DNA of 64,000 nt from Candidatus Enterococcus myersii (GCF_017316025.1 NZ_JAFLVT010000005.1:174548-238547); one strand, 5' to 3'. Shown: positions 8,237-17,605, counted from the stretch's first letter. Program-made: numbers and translations. The notes: a model not told the origin generated them from the letters alone.

Positions 8237-9328
8237 ATGGAGCAAAAAGTTTTTATCGTAGGCTTGGGACTAATTGGCTCATCTCTTGCTTTAGCCATAA
8301 AAAAAGAACATTTAAACGTAAAAATTATTGGGTTTGACTGGCATGAAAAAACAGGCGCAATTGCCCTTAAAAAAGATATTGTTTCCGCTTTAGCAATTGA
8401 CTTTGCAGCAGGTGCCAAAGAAGCTGATATTATTATCTTAGCAGTACCAGTTTTTAAAACCATTGACTATTTAGAAGAATTAGCCCAATTGCAGCTAAAA
8501 AAAGATGTAATCGTAACCGATGTCGCCAGTACAAAAGGTCAAATAATGGCAGCTGCTACAAATTTACCATTTACTTTTATTGGCGGACACCCCATGGCCG
8601 GTTCACATAAGTCTGGCGTAACAGCAGCGGACGTCAATTTATTTGAAAATGCCTACTATATTTTTACAAATCAAAACGCACCGCAAAGTAAACTGCGCTT
8701 ATTAGAAGAACTATTACGGGGAACTCGGGCAAAATTTGTAGAACTAGCGCCAAAAGAACATGACCAAATTACAGCTATGCTAAGTCATTTGCCACACATC
8801 ATTGCAGCAGGGTTAGTCACGCAAGGGGACATCTTTAATCAAGAACATCCTCGCGCCAAACAATTAGCCGCCGGGGGCTTTCGGGATATCACGCGAATTG
8901 CATCTTCTGATCCGATAATGTGGACAGAAATACTGTTAAGTAATAAGACTGCGATTTTACAGCAGTTGGAAAGTTGGACCGAAGAAATGAAAAAAGTTCA
9001 AAATTGGCTAGTAACTGAGGATGAGGGTGCAATTTTTACTTTTTTTAATCAGGCTAAAGATAACAGAGACCGCCTGCCAGTTCATAAAAATGGTGCGATT
9101 CCTGCCTTTTACGATTTGTTTGTCGATGTTCCGGATGCGCCCGGCGTAATTGCAGAGGTAACGGGTCTATTGGGGTATAATCAAATCAATTTAATTAATC
9201 TGAAAATTCAGGAAACTAGAGAAGATATTCACGGTATTTTGCAAATCAGTTTTCGCAATGAACAGGATTTAATGCGTGCGAAAGCCTGTATTTTGCAAAA
9301 TACCAATTATCCCGCGCGAATTAAATAA
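8237..9328 (+). CDS. tyrA: Prephenate dehydrogenase with C-terminal ACT domain
   Basis: NAD+-dependent oxidative decarboxylation of prephenate to 4-hydroxyphenylpyruvate, the tyrosine branch. The N-terminal nucleotide fold shows GLGLIGSSLALA. The catalytic region includes GGHPMAGSHKSG and the helical MLSHLPHIIAAGL. About 70 C-terminal residues (from near FYDLFVDVPDAPGVIAEVTG) form an ACT domain, usually the tyrosine feedback site. TAGGAGG precedes the ATG. 363 residues, 12 bases after aroC. Confidence 0.92.
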   Translation: MEQKVFIVGLGLIGSSLALAIKKEHLNVKIIGFDWHEKTGAIALKKDIVSALAIDFAAGAKEADIIILAVPVFKTIDYLEELAQLQLKKDVIVTDVASTKGQIMAAATNLPFTFIGGHPMAGSHKSGVTAADVNLFENAYYIFTNQNAPQSKLRLLEELLRGTRAKFVELAPKEHDQITAMLSHLPHIIAAGLVTQGDIFNQEHPRAKQLAAGGFRDITRIASSDPIMWTEILLSNKTAILQQLESWTEEMKKVQNWLVTEDEGAIFTFFNQAKDNRDRLPVHKNGAIPAFYDLFVDVPDAPGVIAEVTGLLGYNQINLINLKIQETREDIHGILQISFRNEQDLMRAKACILQNTNYPARIK

Positions 9329-9348
9329 GCAACTAAAAGGAGGGCATT

Positions 9349-10638
9349 ATGGATTTATTACAAGCACAAAAAGGTTTGCAAGGAAGCATTACGGTACCGT
9401 CTGATAAGTCAATTTCTCATCGTAGTATTATGTTTGGGGCTCTCGCGACGGGCCAAACGACCATTAAAAATTTTTTGCGGGCCCAAGATTGTTTAAGTAC
9501 GCTAAAGGCTTTTAAAAAATTGGGCGTTCCAATCTTCGATGATGGAAAGACAATTACGGTGACAGGCGTTGGATTCAATGGTCTAAAGGCTTGTGATAAA
9601 GCAATTGATGTGGGTAACTCTGGCACTACTATTCGTCTAATGATGGGAATTTTAGCTGGTCAAGATTTCTCTACCACTTTGTTTGGTGATGCTTCTTTAA
9701 ATAGACGGCCAATGGAACGGGTAATGGCTCCTTTGCGCCAGATGGGAGCAACACTATTGGGGGATAATGGCAGTGAGTTTCCGCCAATTACAATTAATGG
9801 AACAAACAACTTACAGCCCATTCACTACCAAATGCCAGTTGCAAGTGCCCAAGTAAAATCGGCTATTCTTTTTGCAGCCCTGCAAGCTAAGGGAACTTCC
9901 ACCATTGTTGAAAAGGAAATTTCCCGTAATCATACCGAAGAGATGATCCGTCAATTCGGCGGTAAAATCACCGCAAATAAAAAAGAAATAACTGTAAGTG
10001 GACCGCAAACTTTGACTGGACAAAATGTGGTTATTCCAGGAGATATTTCTTCGGCTGCCTTTTTCTTGGTTGCTGGAGCGATTACATCCGGGAGTCAATT
10101 GATACTAAAAAATGTTGGAATGAATCCAACGCGAACCGGAATTGTGGATGTTTTGACACAAATGGGCGCCCGCTTAAAAATAGAAAATTATGACGAGAAA
10201 AATCAAGCAGCGGATTTAAAAATGACAACATCGACATTAACTGCCACGATTATCGCCGGTGAAATCATTCCTCGTCTAATTGATGAACTGCCCGTGATTG
10301 CCCTGCTGGCAACACAAGCTCACGGTCAAACAATTATTAAAGATGCCCAAGAACTTAAGGTGAAAGAAACGAATCGAATTGATGCTACAGCAGAAGAATT
10401 ACAGAAGATGGGAGCAGATATTACTCCGACAACAGATGGCTTAATAATTAATGGCCCCACACCATTAAAAGGCGCTCATGTATCCAGTCGCGGCGATCAC
10501 CGCATTGGAATGATGTTACAAATTGCCGCTTTAATTGCCACCGGCAAAACACAATTGGATCAACCTGAGGCGATTAATATTTCTTACCCTGAATTTTTTG
10601 ACGATGTTAAAAATATAGTAGGTGAAAAAAATGAATAG
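9349..10638 (+). CDS. aroA: 5-enolpyruvylshikimate-3-phosphate synthase
   Basis: Transfers enolpyruvyl from PEP to shikimate-3-phosphate. Motifs: DKSISHRS near the N-terminus, [18 protein letters not shown], and PELKVKE-like catalytic ELKVKETNR. The sequence carries SAQVK, RNHTE and NPTR, which match three of the four motifs (SAQxK, RxHxE, NxTR) described for class II, glyphosate-tolerant enzymes; the fourth (GDKx) reads GDAS here. 429 residues. AAAGGAGG precedes the start, and the stop overlaps aroK by eight bases. Confidence 0.93.
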   Translation: MDLLQAQKGLQGSITVPSDKSISHRSIMFGALATGQTTIKNFLRAQDCLSTLKAFKKLGVPIFDDGKTITVTGVGFNGLKACDKAIDVGNSGTTIRLMMGILAGQDFSTTLFGDASLNRRPMERVMAPLRQMGATLLGDNGSEFPPITINGTNNLQPIHYQMPVASAQVKSAILFAALQAKGTSTIVEKEISRNHTEEMIRQFGGKITANKKEITVSGPQTLTGQNVVIPGDISSAAFFLVAGAITSGSQLILKNVGMNPTRTGIVDVLTQMGARLKIENYDEKNQAADLKMTTSTLTATIIAGEIIPRLIDELPVIALLATQAHGQTIIKDAQELKVKETNRIDATAEELQKMGADITPTTDGLIINGPTPLKGAHVSSRGDHRIGMMLQIAALIATGKTQLDQPEAINISYPEFFDDVKNIVGEKNE

Positions 10639-11140
10639 TATCTTACTAATTGGCTTTATGGGCGCAGGTAAATCAACTGTAGGCAGCTTATTAGCCCAAA
10701 AGTTAAATTGGCCAATGATTGATTTAGATGATTTAATTACTGAAAAAATACAAATGCCGATTAATGACTATTTTGACCAATTTGGTGAAGCTGCTTTTCG
10801 TCAAGTTGAATCAAATGTTTTAAAAGACAATCTAAGAACTAAAGCAATTATTGCCACTGGAGGTGGTATTGTGGTCAGTGCGTTAAACCGCAGTCTTTTA
10901 AAAGCACAGCCAAAAGTTATTTATTTAAAAACTGAACCACAAACGCTAGTGACACGAATTAAAAATGACACGAAAAATATTCGTCCCCTTGCAACAGAAA
11001 AAAGTGAAGGAGAGATTATTTCTTTATTAAATGGGCGTCTTACTCATTATGAAGACAGCGCCGCGATTGCCGTTGAAACCACAGAGCGATCGCCTGAAGA
11101 GATAGTTGAAGAAATTATGGAAAGGCTGGCAATGGCATGA
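10631..11140 (+). CDS. aroK: Shikimate kinase
   Basis: ATP-dependent phosphorylation of shikimate. P-loop GFMGAGKST is at residues 8-16, the shikimate-binding Asp lies in DLDDLI, an FGEAAFR stretch follows, and GGG occurs in IATGGGIVV. Start ATG 10631 (169 residues) is favoured because AGGTG at 10620-10624 is six bases away; a GTG at 10622 overlaps that site. It overlaps aroA and its stop overlaps the pheA start (ATGA), so the three are coupled. Confidence 0.92.
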   Translation: MNSILLIGFMGAGKSTVGSLLAQKLNWPMIDLDDLITEKIQMPINDYFDQFGEAAFRQVESNVLKDNLRTKAIIATGGGIVVSALNRSLLKAQPKVIYLKTEPQTLVTRIKNDTKNIRPLATEKSEGEIISLLNGRLTHYEDSAAIAVETTERSPEEIVEEIMERLAMA

Positions 11141-11961
11141 AAATAGGTTATTTGGGTCCCGAAAGCTCATTTTCTCATCAAGCGGCACGAAAACAATTTG
11201 CAAAAGAAAACTTAATTGCCTATGCTTCTATTCCAGCCTGTTTACAAGCAGCCCTTAAAGAAGAAATAGACTTTGCAATTGTTCCAATCGAGAATTCTTT
11301 AGAAGGAACGGTTCATGCTACGATTGATACGTTATCTCAAAATCCTAGATTACAGGTCTTATCCGAAGTAATTTTACCAATCAAACAACAGCTGTTAGCC
11401 TTAACAAAAGGGGATTTCAAAAAGATTTATTCTCATCCGCAAGCTCTAGCACAATCACAAAAATTTCTAGCGACTAATTATCCAATGGCAGAATTAATTC
11501 CAACAGCTTCCACGACTGCTGCTTGCGATTACGTTGTCACGCATAGTGGTGAAGCAGTCGCTGCAATTGCCTCTTATGAAGCAGCAACGTTTTATGATTT
11601 GAAGGTTATTAGTTCTGATATTCAAGACAACGATTTCAATCAAACCCGTTTTTGGCTTGTGGGTACCAATCAGACCTTTAATTTTGGTACAGCAGAAAAA
11701 ATGTCCTTAATTTTAACCTTACCAGCAAATCATGCGGGTGCACTGCATCAGATGTTAGCGGCATTTGGCTGGCGCCAAATTGATTTAAGTAAAATTGAAT
11801 CGCGACCACTTAAAACGAGTCTAGGAGAATATTTTTTTGTAGTCGACCTGTTACTCAATTGCCCGCAGCAATTAATTGAAAATGCGTTGGAGGAAATTGA
11901 ACTTCTAGGCGGTGAAGTTACTTGTTTGGGGACATATCCTGTCAAATTTGCTCACAACTAA
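11137..11961 (+). CDS. pheA: Prephenate dehydratase
   Basis: Converts prephenate to phenylpyruvate, the phenylalanine branch. N-terminal GYLGPESSFSHQAA and IVPIENSLEGTV, then SHPQALAQ and the DNDFNQTRFWL catalytic Thr-Arg-Phe region are all typical. The C-terminal about 80 residues form an ACT domain with the Phe-binding-type segment LSKIESRPLK. Monofunctional: no chorismate mutase domain. 274 residues, last gene before the terminator at 11977. Confidence 0.93.
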   Translation: MKIGYLGPESSFSHQAARKQFAKENLIAYASIPACLQAALKEEIDFAIVPIENSLEGTVHATIDTLSQNPRLQVLSEVILPIKQQLLALTKGDFKKIYSHPQALAQSQKFLATNYPMAELIPTASTTAACDYVVTHSGEAVAAIASYEAATFYDLKVISSDIQDNDFNQTRFWLVGTNQTFNFGTAEKMSLILTLPANHAGALHQMLAAFGWRQIDLSKIESRPLKTSLGEYFFVVDLLLNCPQQLIENALEEIELLGGEVTCLGTYPVKFAHN

Positions 11962-11976
11962 CATAATTGAAAAGAA

Positions 11977-12017
11977 ATGCTATGAAATGCTTAAGTTTTT
12001 TCATAGCATCTTTTTTT
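11977..12017 (+). terminator. Terminator of the aro operon
   Basis: ATGCTATGAAA (11977-11987) pairs with TTTCATAGCAT (11999-12009), followed by seven T. It separates the aro genes from psr. Confidence 0.88.
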
Positions 12018-12073
12018 GTGACCCAGTTAGGGTAAACTTGTAGAGAAATGATTTACTTTTGGAGGTAGCCTAC

Positions 12074-13312
12074 ATGAGTCGCATGGATCGCTATAAAGAA
12101 ATACACGAAGAAACCAATAAAAAAGAAAGTTTATTTGCTCGTAAACAAATAAAAGATGGTGATAGTGTCAAAAAAATAGACTATCAGCAAAATGATGCTC
12201 ACCAAGAAGAGCCGCCAATGGCTGAAGCTGATCGTAAAAATAGAAGTAAAAAGTCATTGCCAAGCTTTGGTATTAAAAAAAATAAGAAAAAAACAAATCA
12301 AAATTATACGGGGATAAATACAGGTAATAATGGCAATAATGGCAACAACAGCTACAATGAAACTGGAAATAAAAAAGAACCTCGTCAAGTTAAGCCCCAA
12401 AAAATAAAGAAATCAAAGAAAAAACATCCCGTAATCCGCTTTATCATTGGGCTTTTGCTTTTTTTACTCGTTTATAGTGGGGTCGCTTTTGCAATGGGAA
12501 AAATGTCCGCCTCTTCTGATAAAGAAATTCCCAAACAAGAAACAGAAGCATTTAATGGTTTTACCTCAGCTGATGGGGCCAATAATATTTTGCTGTTAGG
12601 TAGTGATAGCCGTAAAGGGGAGACTGCGCGGGCGGACACTATTATGGTGTTACAACTAGATGGACCAAGTAAAAAGCCCAAATTGATTTCATTTATGCGG
12701 GATACATTAGTTGATATTCCAGGTGTTGGACAAAATAAAATTAATGCTTCTTATGCGTATGGGGGAGCTGATTTGGTTCGTCAAACATTAGCGCAAAATT
12801 TTGGATTGGAATGTAAATATTATGCTGTTGTTGATTTTAAATCATTTGAAAAAGTCATTGATACTCTATTTCCAGGTGGCGTAGCCATTAATGCTGAAAA
12901 AAATATGAGTACAAACTTAGAAGTGCCAATTCAAAAAGGACAACAAAACATGGATGGTTTACACCTTTTGCAATATGCACGTTTCCGGATGGACGAAGAA
13001 GGTGACTTTGGTCGGGTAAGACGCCAGCAACAAGTAATGAATGCTATTTTTAGTCAGATGAAAAATCCTTTGGCCATTGCTAAATTACCTTATGCCGCTG
13101 GTAAAGTTTTAGGTTACACTGGAACAGATTTAAAGACTAGTTTTCTTGTAAAAAATAGTTTTAGTATCCTAAAAGGAGCTAGTGGGATTGATCGTTTGAC
13201 TGTGCCAGCCAAAGATACGTGGGAATACGGGAATACTGCTGAAGCTGGTAGTGTCTTAGTGGTGGATAAGGAAGCTAATAAGACAGCAATAAATAACTTT
13301 TTAGCAAAATAA
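12074..13312 (+). CDS. psr: LytR-CpsA-Psr family cell-wall ligase (Psr-like)
   Basis: LCP proteins transfer lipid-linked wall polymers to peptidoglycan. The order here is a long basic, Asn/Gly/Lys-rich cytoplasmic region (about residues 1-115, including an NNGNNGNN run), one transmembrane segment (about 118-141), then the extracellular LCP domain. Typical LCP stretches are DSRKGETARADTIMV, FMRDTLVDIPG, KINASYAYGG and LQYARFRMDEEGDFGRVRRQ. ATG 12074 has GGAGG eight bases upstream. In enterococci a psr-like gene follows the aro operon, so the neighbourhood agrees. 412 residues. Confidence 0.88.
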   Translation: MSRMDRYKEIHEETNKKESLFARKQIKDGDSVKKIDYQQNDAHQEEPPMAEADRKNRSKKSLPSFGIKKNKKKTNQNYTGINTGNNGNNGNNSYNETGNKKEPRQVKPQKIKKSKKKHPVIRFIIGLLLFLLVYSGVAFAMGKMSASSDKEIPKQETEAFNGFTSADGANNILLLGSDSRKGETARADTIMVLQLDGPSKKPKLISFMRDTLVDIPGVGQNKINASYAYGGADLVRQTLAQNFGLECKYYAVVDFKSFEKVIDTLFPGGVAINAEKNMSTNLEVPIQKGQQNMDGLHLLQYARFRMDEEGDFGRVRRQQQVMNAIFSQMKNPLAIAKLPYAAGKVLGYTGTDLKTSFLVKNSFSILKGASGIDRLTVPAKDTWEYGNTAEAGSVLVVDKEANKTAINNFLAK

Positions 13313-13337
13313 CTTGCCATTTTTTAAGTAAAATTTT

Positions 13338-13385
13338 AAGTCAAAGAGAATTGGGCAGCACAAACCAATCCTTTTTGACTTTTTC
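13338..13385 (+). terminator. Terminator after psr
   Basis: AAGTCAAA..ATTGG arm (13338-13354) pairs with CCAAT..TTTTGACTT (13365-13382) and ends in a T run. The rest of the gap to 13497 shows no gene. Confidence 0.7.
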
Positions 13386-13497
13386 TTTTCTCAGTTTGGT
13401 TTCTTTTAAAGGGAATCTGGCAGAAACTATTTTCCTAAATCGTAGTTTATGCTATATTTGTAGAAGTAGTGAAATTTTCTTGAAACGAGGATTATAA

Positions 13498-14346
13498 ATG
13501 AAATTAGCAGTAGTAACAGATAGTTCTGCATTTCTACCTGAAACCATCAAAAATCATCCAGATTTATATATTATTCCGGTACCTGTTATTATTGACGGCC
13601 AAATTTACAACGAAGGCATTGATATTCATGCTGACGAGTATTATGACATGTTAAATAGCAGTAAAGAATTTCCCACAACGTCACAACCTGCGTTAGGGGA
13701 AGTAATCGAGCTTTATGAAAATTTAGTAACAAAAGGTTATGATACGATTTTAAGTATCCATTTATCTGGTGGTATTTCTGGATTTGTAGCAACTCTAAAT
13801 ACAATTAAAGATGAAATTAAAGGTGCCAAAGTTATTCCTTATGATTCTAAGATTACGAGTATGCCTATGGGGCATATGGTTGAAAGTGCTTTACAATTAA
13901 AAGATGCTGGTAATTCTTTGACTGAAATTATCAGCCACTTGGATATCATTCGTGACAATACTTATGCTTATTTAATCGTTGATGATTTAAATAATCTCGT
14001 TCGTGGCGGGCGTTTAACCAATGGTGCTGCTTTAATTGGCGGTTTACTAAAAATAAAACCAATTTTAACGTTTAATGACGGGAAGATTGAGTTGTTCGAA
14101 AAAATTCGTTCTAGTAAAAAAGCCTTTAATCGGGCAGAAGAAGTGATTGGTCAGCGAGATCAAGAGATTAATCGTCCTGTTAAGTTATATGTCATTCACG
14201 CGAATAATTTGACTGTTGCCCAAGAAGAGAAACAAAAATTAGCTGAAAAATATCCCAATGCAGATATTGAAATCGGATATTTTGGTCCGGTTATTGGAAC
14301 ACATTTAGGTGAAAAAGCGATTGGAATTGCAATTTCAGCTTTATAA
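13498..14346 (+). CDS. DegV family fatty-acid-binding protein
   Basis: DegV proteins (FakB-type) bind a fatty acid and present it to a kinase. The start KLAVVTDSSAFLP, the THIHLSG-like ILSIHLSGGISG and the GRLTNGAALIGGLLKIKPIL stretch are family hallmarks. 282 residues, full length. The gene is single, flanked by terminators, with a weak CGAGG site ahead of ATG. Which fatty acid it binds cannot be told. Confidence 0.88.
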   Translation: MKLAVVTDSSAFLPETIKNHPDLYIIPVPVIIDGQIYNEGIDIHADEYYDMLNSSKEFPTTSQPALGEVIELYENLVTKGYDTILSIHLSGGISGFVATLNTIKDEIKGAKVIPYDSKITSMPMGHMVESALQLKDAGNSLTEIISHLDIIRDNTYAYLIVDDLNNLVRGGRLTNGAALIGGLLKIKPILTFNDGKIELFEKIRSSKKAFNRAEEVIGQRDQEINRPVKLYVIHANNLTVAQEEKQKLAEKYPNADIEIGYFGPVIGTHLGEKAIGIAISAL

Positions 14347-14360
14347 AAAAATTACAAGAT

Positions 14361-14412
14361 AAAGAAGTTAGAACAAAAGGAGAAATGACTTTTGTTTTAA
14401 CTTCTTTTTTTA
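14361..14412 (+). terminator. Terminator after the degV-like gene
   Basis: AAGAAGTTAGAACAAAAG (14362-14379) with CTTTTGTTTTAACTTC (14389-14404), followed by T7. A strong, long stem. Confidence 0.88.
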
Positions 14413-14652
14413 TAAGAGCAAAACACGTTAAAGTTCAGTTACTATTTTCATCAGCTGTCAGTCATTATAAATTTTAAATTGAACGCAATGCAATTGCTTT
14501 GGTTTTAATAGAAGCAGGGAGAATTATTATAATAAGTCAAAATAATTGGCAATTTATCCATCCTTTTTTATAATTTAGTAGAGTAGTATGTTAGTAAATT
14601 ACTAAATGAAAACTTGCAATTTTTTTGCACACAATAACGAGGAGTGGTTACA
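14413..14652 (+). other. AT-rich gap, no gene seen
   Basis: Between the terminator at 14412 and the next start there is no plausible reading frame. It presumably holds the promoter for the following three genes, but no convincing -35/-10 pair stands out. Confidence 0.5.
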
Positions 14653-15132
14653 ATGGAAATTCCAACAAATTTGAAGCATAAACCTGTTTTAGTGGTAGAA
14701 AATTATGATAATGCCGATGGTAAGCAAGCGTTTGAATCGGACGCAAAAGGGCTTTCTTTGGGCTTAGCCCAATGGAATGATCGGGGGAAAGTAGATATTT
14801 CCGGGAAGGTTTGGCGCCATACAGGCGAAAAATGGTCTCGTCAATCTGAAGAGTTACCCATTAATCGTATTTTGGATTTAGCAATTTTAGTCGCACAAGC
14901 TAGTATCTATTTTCAAGATGCTTATCGCTACCCGAAATTTTACGATCCAGAAAATCCGGTTGTCGACATTGTCGGTGTACAAGGAAATCGTATGACTGTT
15001 GAAGTGGATACCAATAACCCCATGATTGACGAGGATATTAAATTGTTTCATGATACATGGCAAAAAGATGGAGAAATTTTAGGCGAGCGGTTTCGGATTT
15101 TAAAACGTTTATTAGAAGAAGCCGGATATTAA
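14653..15132 (+). CDS. Conserved protein of unknown function (DUF6530-like)
   Basis: A 159-residue soluble protein with no signal peptide, beginning MEIPTNLKHKPVLVVENYDN. From memory this resembles the DUF6530 family, but I cannot verify it. ATG 14653 is preceded by AGGAG (14640-14644) at eight bases, better than the GTG at 14644. It heads an apparent three-gene unit with a MoxR-type AAA+ ATPase and a VWA protein, so it may be an accessory of that chaperone-like pair. No catalytic motif was seen. Confidence 0.78.
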   Translation: MEIPTNLKHKPVLVVENYDNADGKQAFESDAKGLSLGLAQWNDRGKVDISGKVWRHTGEKWSRQSEELPINRILDLAILVAQASIYFQDAYRYPKFYDPENPVVDIVGVQGNRMTVEVDTNNPMIDEDIKLFHDTWQKDGEILGERFRILKRLLEEAGY

Positions 15133-15150
15133 AATAAAGCAGGTGAAACT

Positions 15151-16119
15151 ATGACAATGCCTTATGCAGTTACCAATAAGCGCGTTTTTAGTCGTTTAGA
15201 AAAACAAATGATTTGGCAAAAACCAACAAGTCATCAAACCAGTGAAATTGAATTACGCATTGCCAGCGAGATCAAAAATAACTGGGACGATACTGAAATG
15301 AAGATTATGAATGTCTTGTTAGAAGGAGATGCGGGTTCAGGAAAAACTCAACTTGCCAAGGCTTTATCCTATGATTTACAACTCCCTTATACCAAAGTAA
15401 CTTGTTTTGCGGATATGGATAAATCAGACGTTTTTGGGGCCTTACTTCCTGTCGTAGCAACAGATGACAAAACAGATGGAGAATTGCTTGAAGCGATTTA
15501 TCAAACAGATAGTCTAGATGCCGTTCTAAAATTAATTGCGCAGCATTATAGTATTGATTTAGCTGCTGCAAAAATGCGTCTGGCTGCGCTTGTTAGTCGT
15601 GTGGATGCAAATGAACAAGAAGTTGTCCATTACAAATTTTATCCGTCTGAAATTGTTCGGGCTGTGGAAAAGGGCTACCTATTGGAAATACAAGAACCCA
15701 CAGTGATCCGGGATGCTTCTGTTTTAGTGGCCTTAAATTCAGCTTTAGAGCCAAATGGTATGCTAAATTTACCTACAGGGATTATAAAACGCCATTTGGA
15801 TTGTGTTATTGTCATTACAACCAATCGCAATTATCAAGGCAATCGGCCCTTAAATGAATCCTTGCGGGATCGGATGCAACATGCAGAACGCATGGATTTA
15901 CCTGAACTTGCAGTTATGGTAGAGCGGGCTGTAGCAAAAACTGGAGTCACTAATTTACCCCTACTAACAAAAATGGCTGAAATTATTCGCTTATTAGATG
16001 AAACAGCGAAAACCAATGCGATTAAAGGTGTAGCAGGGATGCGCTCATATTTTTATTGGGTGAATACTTTTAAACAAGGACAAGACGTTTTTAAAAGTCT
16101 TTATCCTAAAGTTATCTAA
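15151..16119 (+). CDS. MoxR-type AAA+ ATPase (possibly cut by an in-frame stop)
   Basis: Chaperone-like AAA+ ATPase. Walker A is GDAGSGKTQLA (about residues 51-58), a KVTCFADMDKSDVFGA stretch follows, and the sensor-type IVITTNRNYQGNRPLNESLRDRM with arginine-finger region is clear. MoxR ATPases act with VWA proteins to assemble or remodel targets; the next frame is a VWA protein. The TAA at 16117-16119 is odd: the same frame stays open from 16120 straight into the VWA frame, and no ribosome site is visible between them. Either the genes are separate, or a single AAA+-VWA polypeptide of about 749 residues is interrupted here. Confidence 0.8.
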   Translation: MTMPYAVTNKRVFSRLEKQMIWQKPTSHQTSEIELRIASEIKNNWDDTEMKIMNVLLEGDAGSGKTQLAKALSYDLQLPYTKVTCFADMDKSDVFGALLPVVATDDKTDGELLEAIYQTDSLDAVLKLIAQHYSIDLAAAKMRLAALVSRVDANEQEVVHYKFYPSEIVRAVEKGYLLEIQEPTVIRDASVLVALNSALEPNGMLNLPTGIIKRHLDCVIVITTNRNYQGNRPLNESLRDRMQHAERMDLPELAVMVERAVAKTGVTNLPLLTKMAEIIRLLDETAKTNAIKGVAGMRSYFYWVNTFKQGQDVFKSLYPKVI

Positions 16120-16152
16120 AAACTAACAACTGAACCAAATGAAATTACATTA

Positions 16153-17400
16153 TTGGAACAAGCGTTAGACGACAGTAGACTTCTAGTATCACTGCGCCAA
16201 GTACTTGTACCAGATGCCAGTGATGCCCTAAAAGAGATAAGAGGTCGTAAAATTTCTGCACAAGAAGCTGATATGCGCAACATCACAAAAGAAGCCCCTA
16301 GTGAAGCCGTTTTACAAAGCTATGAAGTAAAAGATGCAACGGATGCTAAAAATAATGAAGCAGAATTAGAAGAATCTTCAAACAAGACAACAGAAAAACC
16401 TTCACCAGAACAGCCGCAAACAAAAGGCGAGCGAGAAGCCCATGATGGTGCAAGTGAAACAGGTAAAGAAAATACCGAAGGAATCTCAAAAGAGCAAAAT
16501 GTTGATATTGAAACTTACGAGAAGGCTGAAAAAGAGTTACGTAAAGAGTTAAACAAAAAAGCGCGTTCTGCTATGAAAGGGACAATCCACGAAAAAGAGG
16601 GACTAATTATCCAACGTCCCAAATTTACCAAAGAAGATGTCGCTAAAGCTCAAGATTTAACGCAAGAAGTGCTGCCTGTCGTTACCCGTTTAACCAAGAA
16701 GATAACTGATATTTTAGAAAACGACCAAAGTGAAGTTTACGGAAAAGGGAAATATAGTGGCACGCGTTTTGATGCGAGTCGGGTGGCTTATGGTGATTAT
16801 CGTACTTTTGATAAAAAAAATCCGCCCCATGAAGAACCATCATTAGCATTGGCACTACGTATTGATGAATCAGGTTCAATGTTAAAAGATGAACGGATCA
16901 AAAACGCCCGCTTGGCAGCTTTAGCTGTAGCTAGTTTTGCTGAAAAAGTGAATATCCCATTAATGATTTATGGGGATACAGCAGATTTATCCTCCCGTGA
17001 AAAAACTTCTATTTATTCTTATAAGGAGTTTTCTGATGACTATTTGTATCTTGGCGCAAAACTTGTGACGATGAAGCCCCGGCAAAACAATCGTGATGGT
17101 GTTTCTTTGCGACTATTAAGTCAAAAACTCGCAGAAGAAAATGCAACTACGAAGTTATTAATCAATATTTCTGACGGTCAACCAAAAGCTTTGCCTGATT
17201 ATACAGGGACAAAAGCCAAAGAAGATATACAAGCAGTGATGACTGAATTTGAACGCCAAGGGATTATTTATTTGGCTGCAGCCATCGGAGATGATAAAGA
17301 AGCGATAAAAACAATTTACGGTAGTGAGCGCTTCTTAGATATTAGTGACCTAGAAACTTTTCCAGAAGATTTAATTCAATTGATTTCGCGTTACTTATAA
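16153..17400 (+). CDS. VWA-domain protein, partner of the AAA+ ATPase
   Basis: The only nearby start is TTG 16153 with no Shine-Dalgarno; translation might really begin upstream if the stop at 16117 is read through or is an error. An N-terminal helical part is followed by a charged low-complexity linker (about residues 45-130, rich in Glu/Lys/Thr), then a von Willebrand A domain. The metal site is DESGS in ALRIDESGSML, with later TKLLINISDGQPKAL and AAAIGDD. Such CobT/YeaD-like VWA proteins work with MoxR ATPases. 415 residues as annotated. Confidence 0.78.
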   Translation: MEQALDDSRLLVSLRQVLVPDASDALKEIRGRKISAQEADMRNITKEAPSEAVLQSYEVKDATDAKNNEAELEESSNKTTEKPSPEQPQTKGEREAHDGASETGKENTEGISKEQNVDIETYEKAEKELRKELNKKARSAMKGTIHEKEGLIIQRPKFTKEDVAKAQDLTQEVLPVVTRLTKKITDILENDQSEVYGKGKYSGTRFDASRVAYGDYRTFDKKNPPHEEPSLALALRIDESGSMLKDERIKNARLAALAVASFAEKVNIPLMIYGDTADLSSREKTSIYSYKEFSDDYLYLGAKLVTMKPRQNNRDGVSLRLLSQKLAEENATTKLLINISDGQPKALPDYTGTKAKEDIQAVMTEFERQGIIYLAAAIGDDKEAIKTIYGSERFLDISDLETFPEDLIQLISRYL

Positions 17401-17443
17401 CCATAAAATTATTATGTCAACCATTTTTCCTCTTAGTCAAAAT

Positions 17444-17491
17444 AAAAACTTTTAAGTCTCACTTTTATAAGAAAAATGAGAAAGTTTTTGT
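17444..17491 (+). terminator. Terminator after the VWA gene
   Basis: AAAACTTT and CTCA arms (17445-17461) pair with TGAG and AAAGTTTT (17477-17488), followed by T. The stem has an internal loop, so moderate strength. Confidence 0.6.
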
Positions 17492-17520
17492 TTGAAAGAG
17501 CTACTTTTATCCGTTAAAGT
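17492..17520 (+). promoter_or_regulatory. Probable promoter of the ABC exporter operon
   Basis: TTGAAA (17492-17497), 17-base spacer, TAAAGT (17515-17520). It starts just behind the preceding terminator and points to a transcript start near 17527. Confidence 0.5.
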
Positions 17521-17524
17521 TAAT

Positions 17525-17566
17525 AATAGACTCACTGGTCGCCCCTGCGATCGGTGTCTATTTTTT
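17525..17566 (+). terminator. Terminator-like hairpin at the start of the exporter transcript
   Basis: AATAGAC (17525-17531) pairs with GTCTATT (17555-17561), followed by a run of T, with a GC-rich loop. It lies about 40 bases before the exporter start codon and almost at the predicted transcript start, so it may be an attenuator or a leftover terminator. Confidence 0.45.
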
Positions 17567-17605
17567 GCCATTATATAATTTGATTTACAAGAAAGGACGG
17601 AGGAT

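Noticed and set aside
12301..12350. NNG repeat in Psr as a microsatellite of interest
   Set aside because: Short Asn/Gly runs are ordinary in the disordered cytoplasmic tail of LCP proteins.
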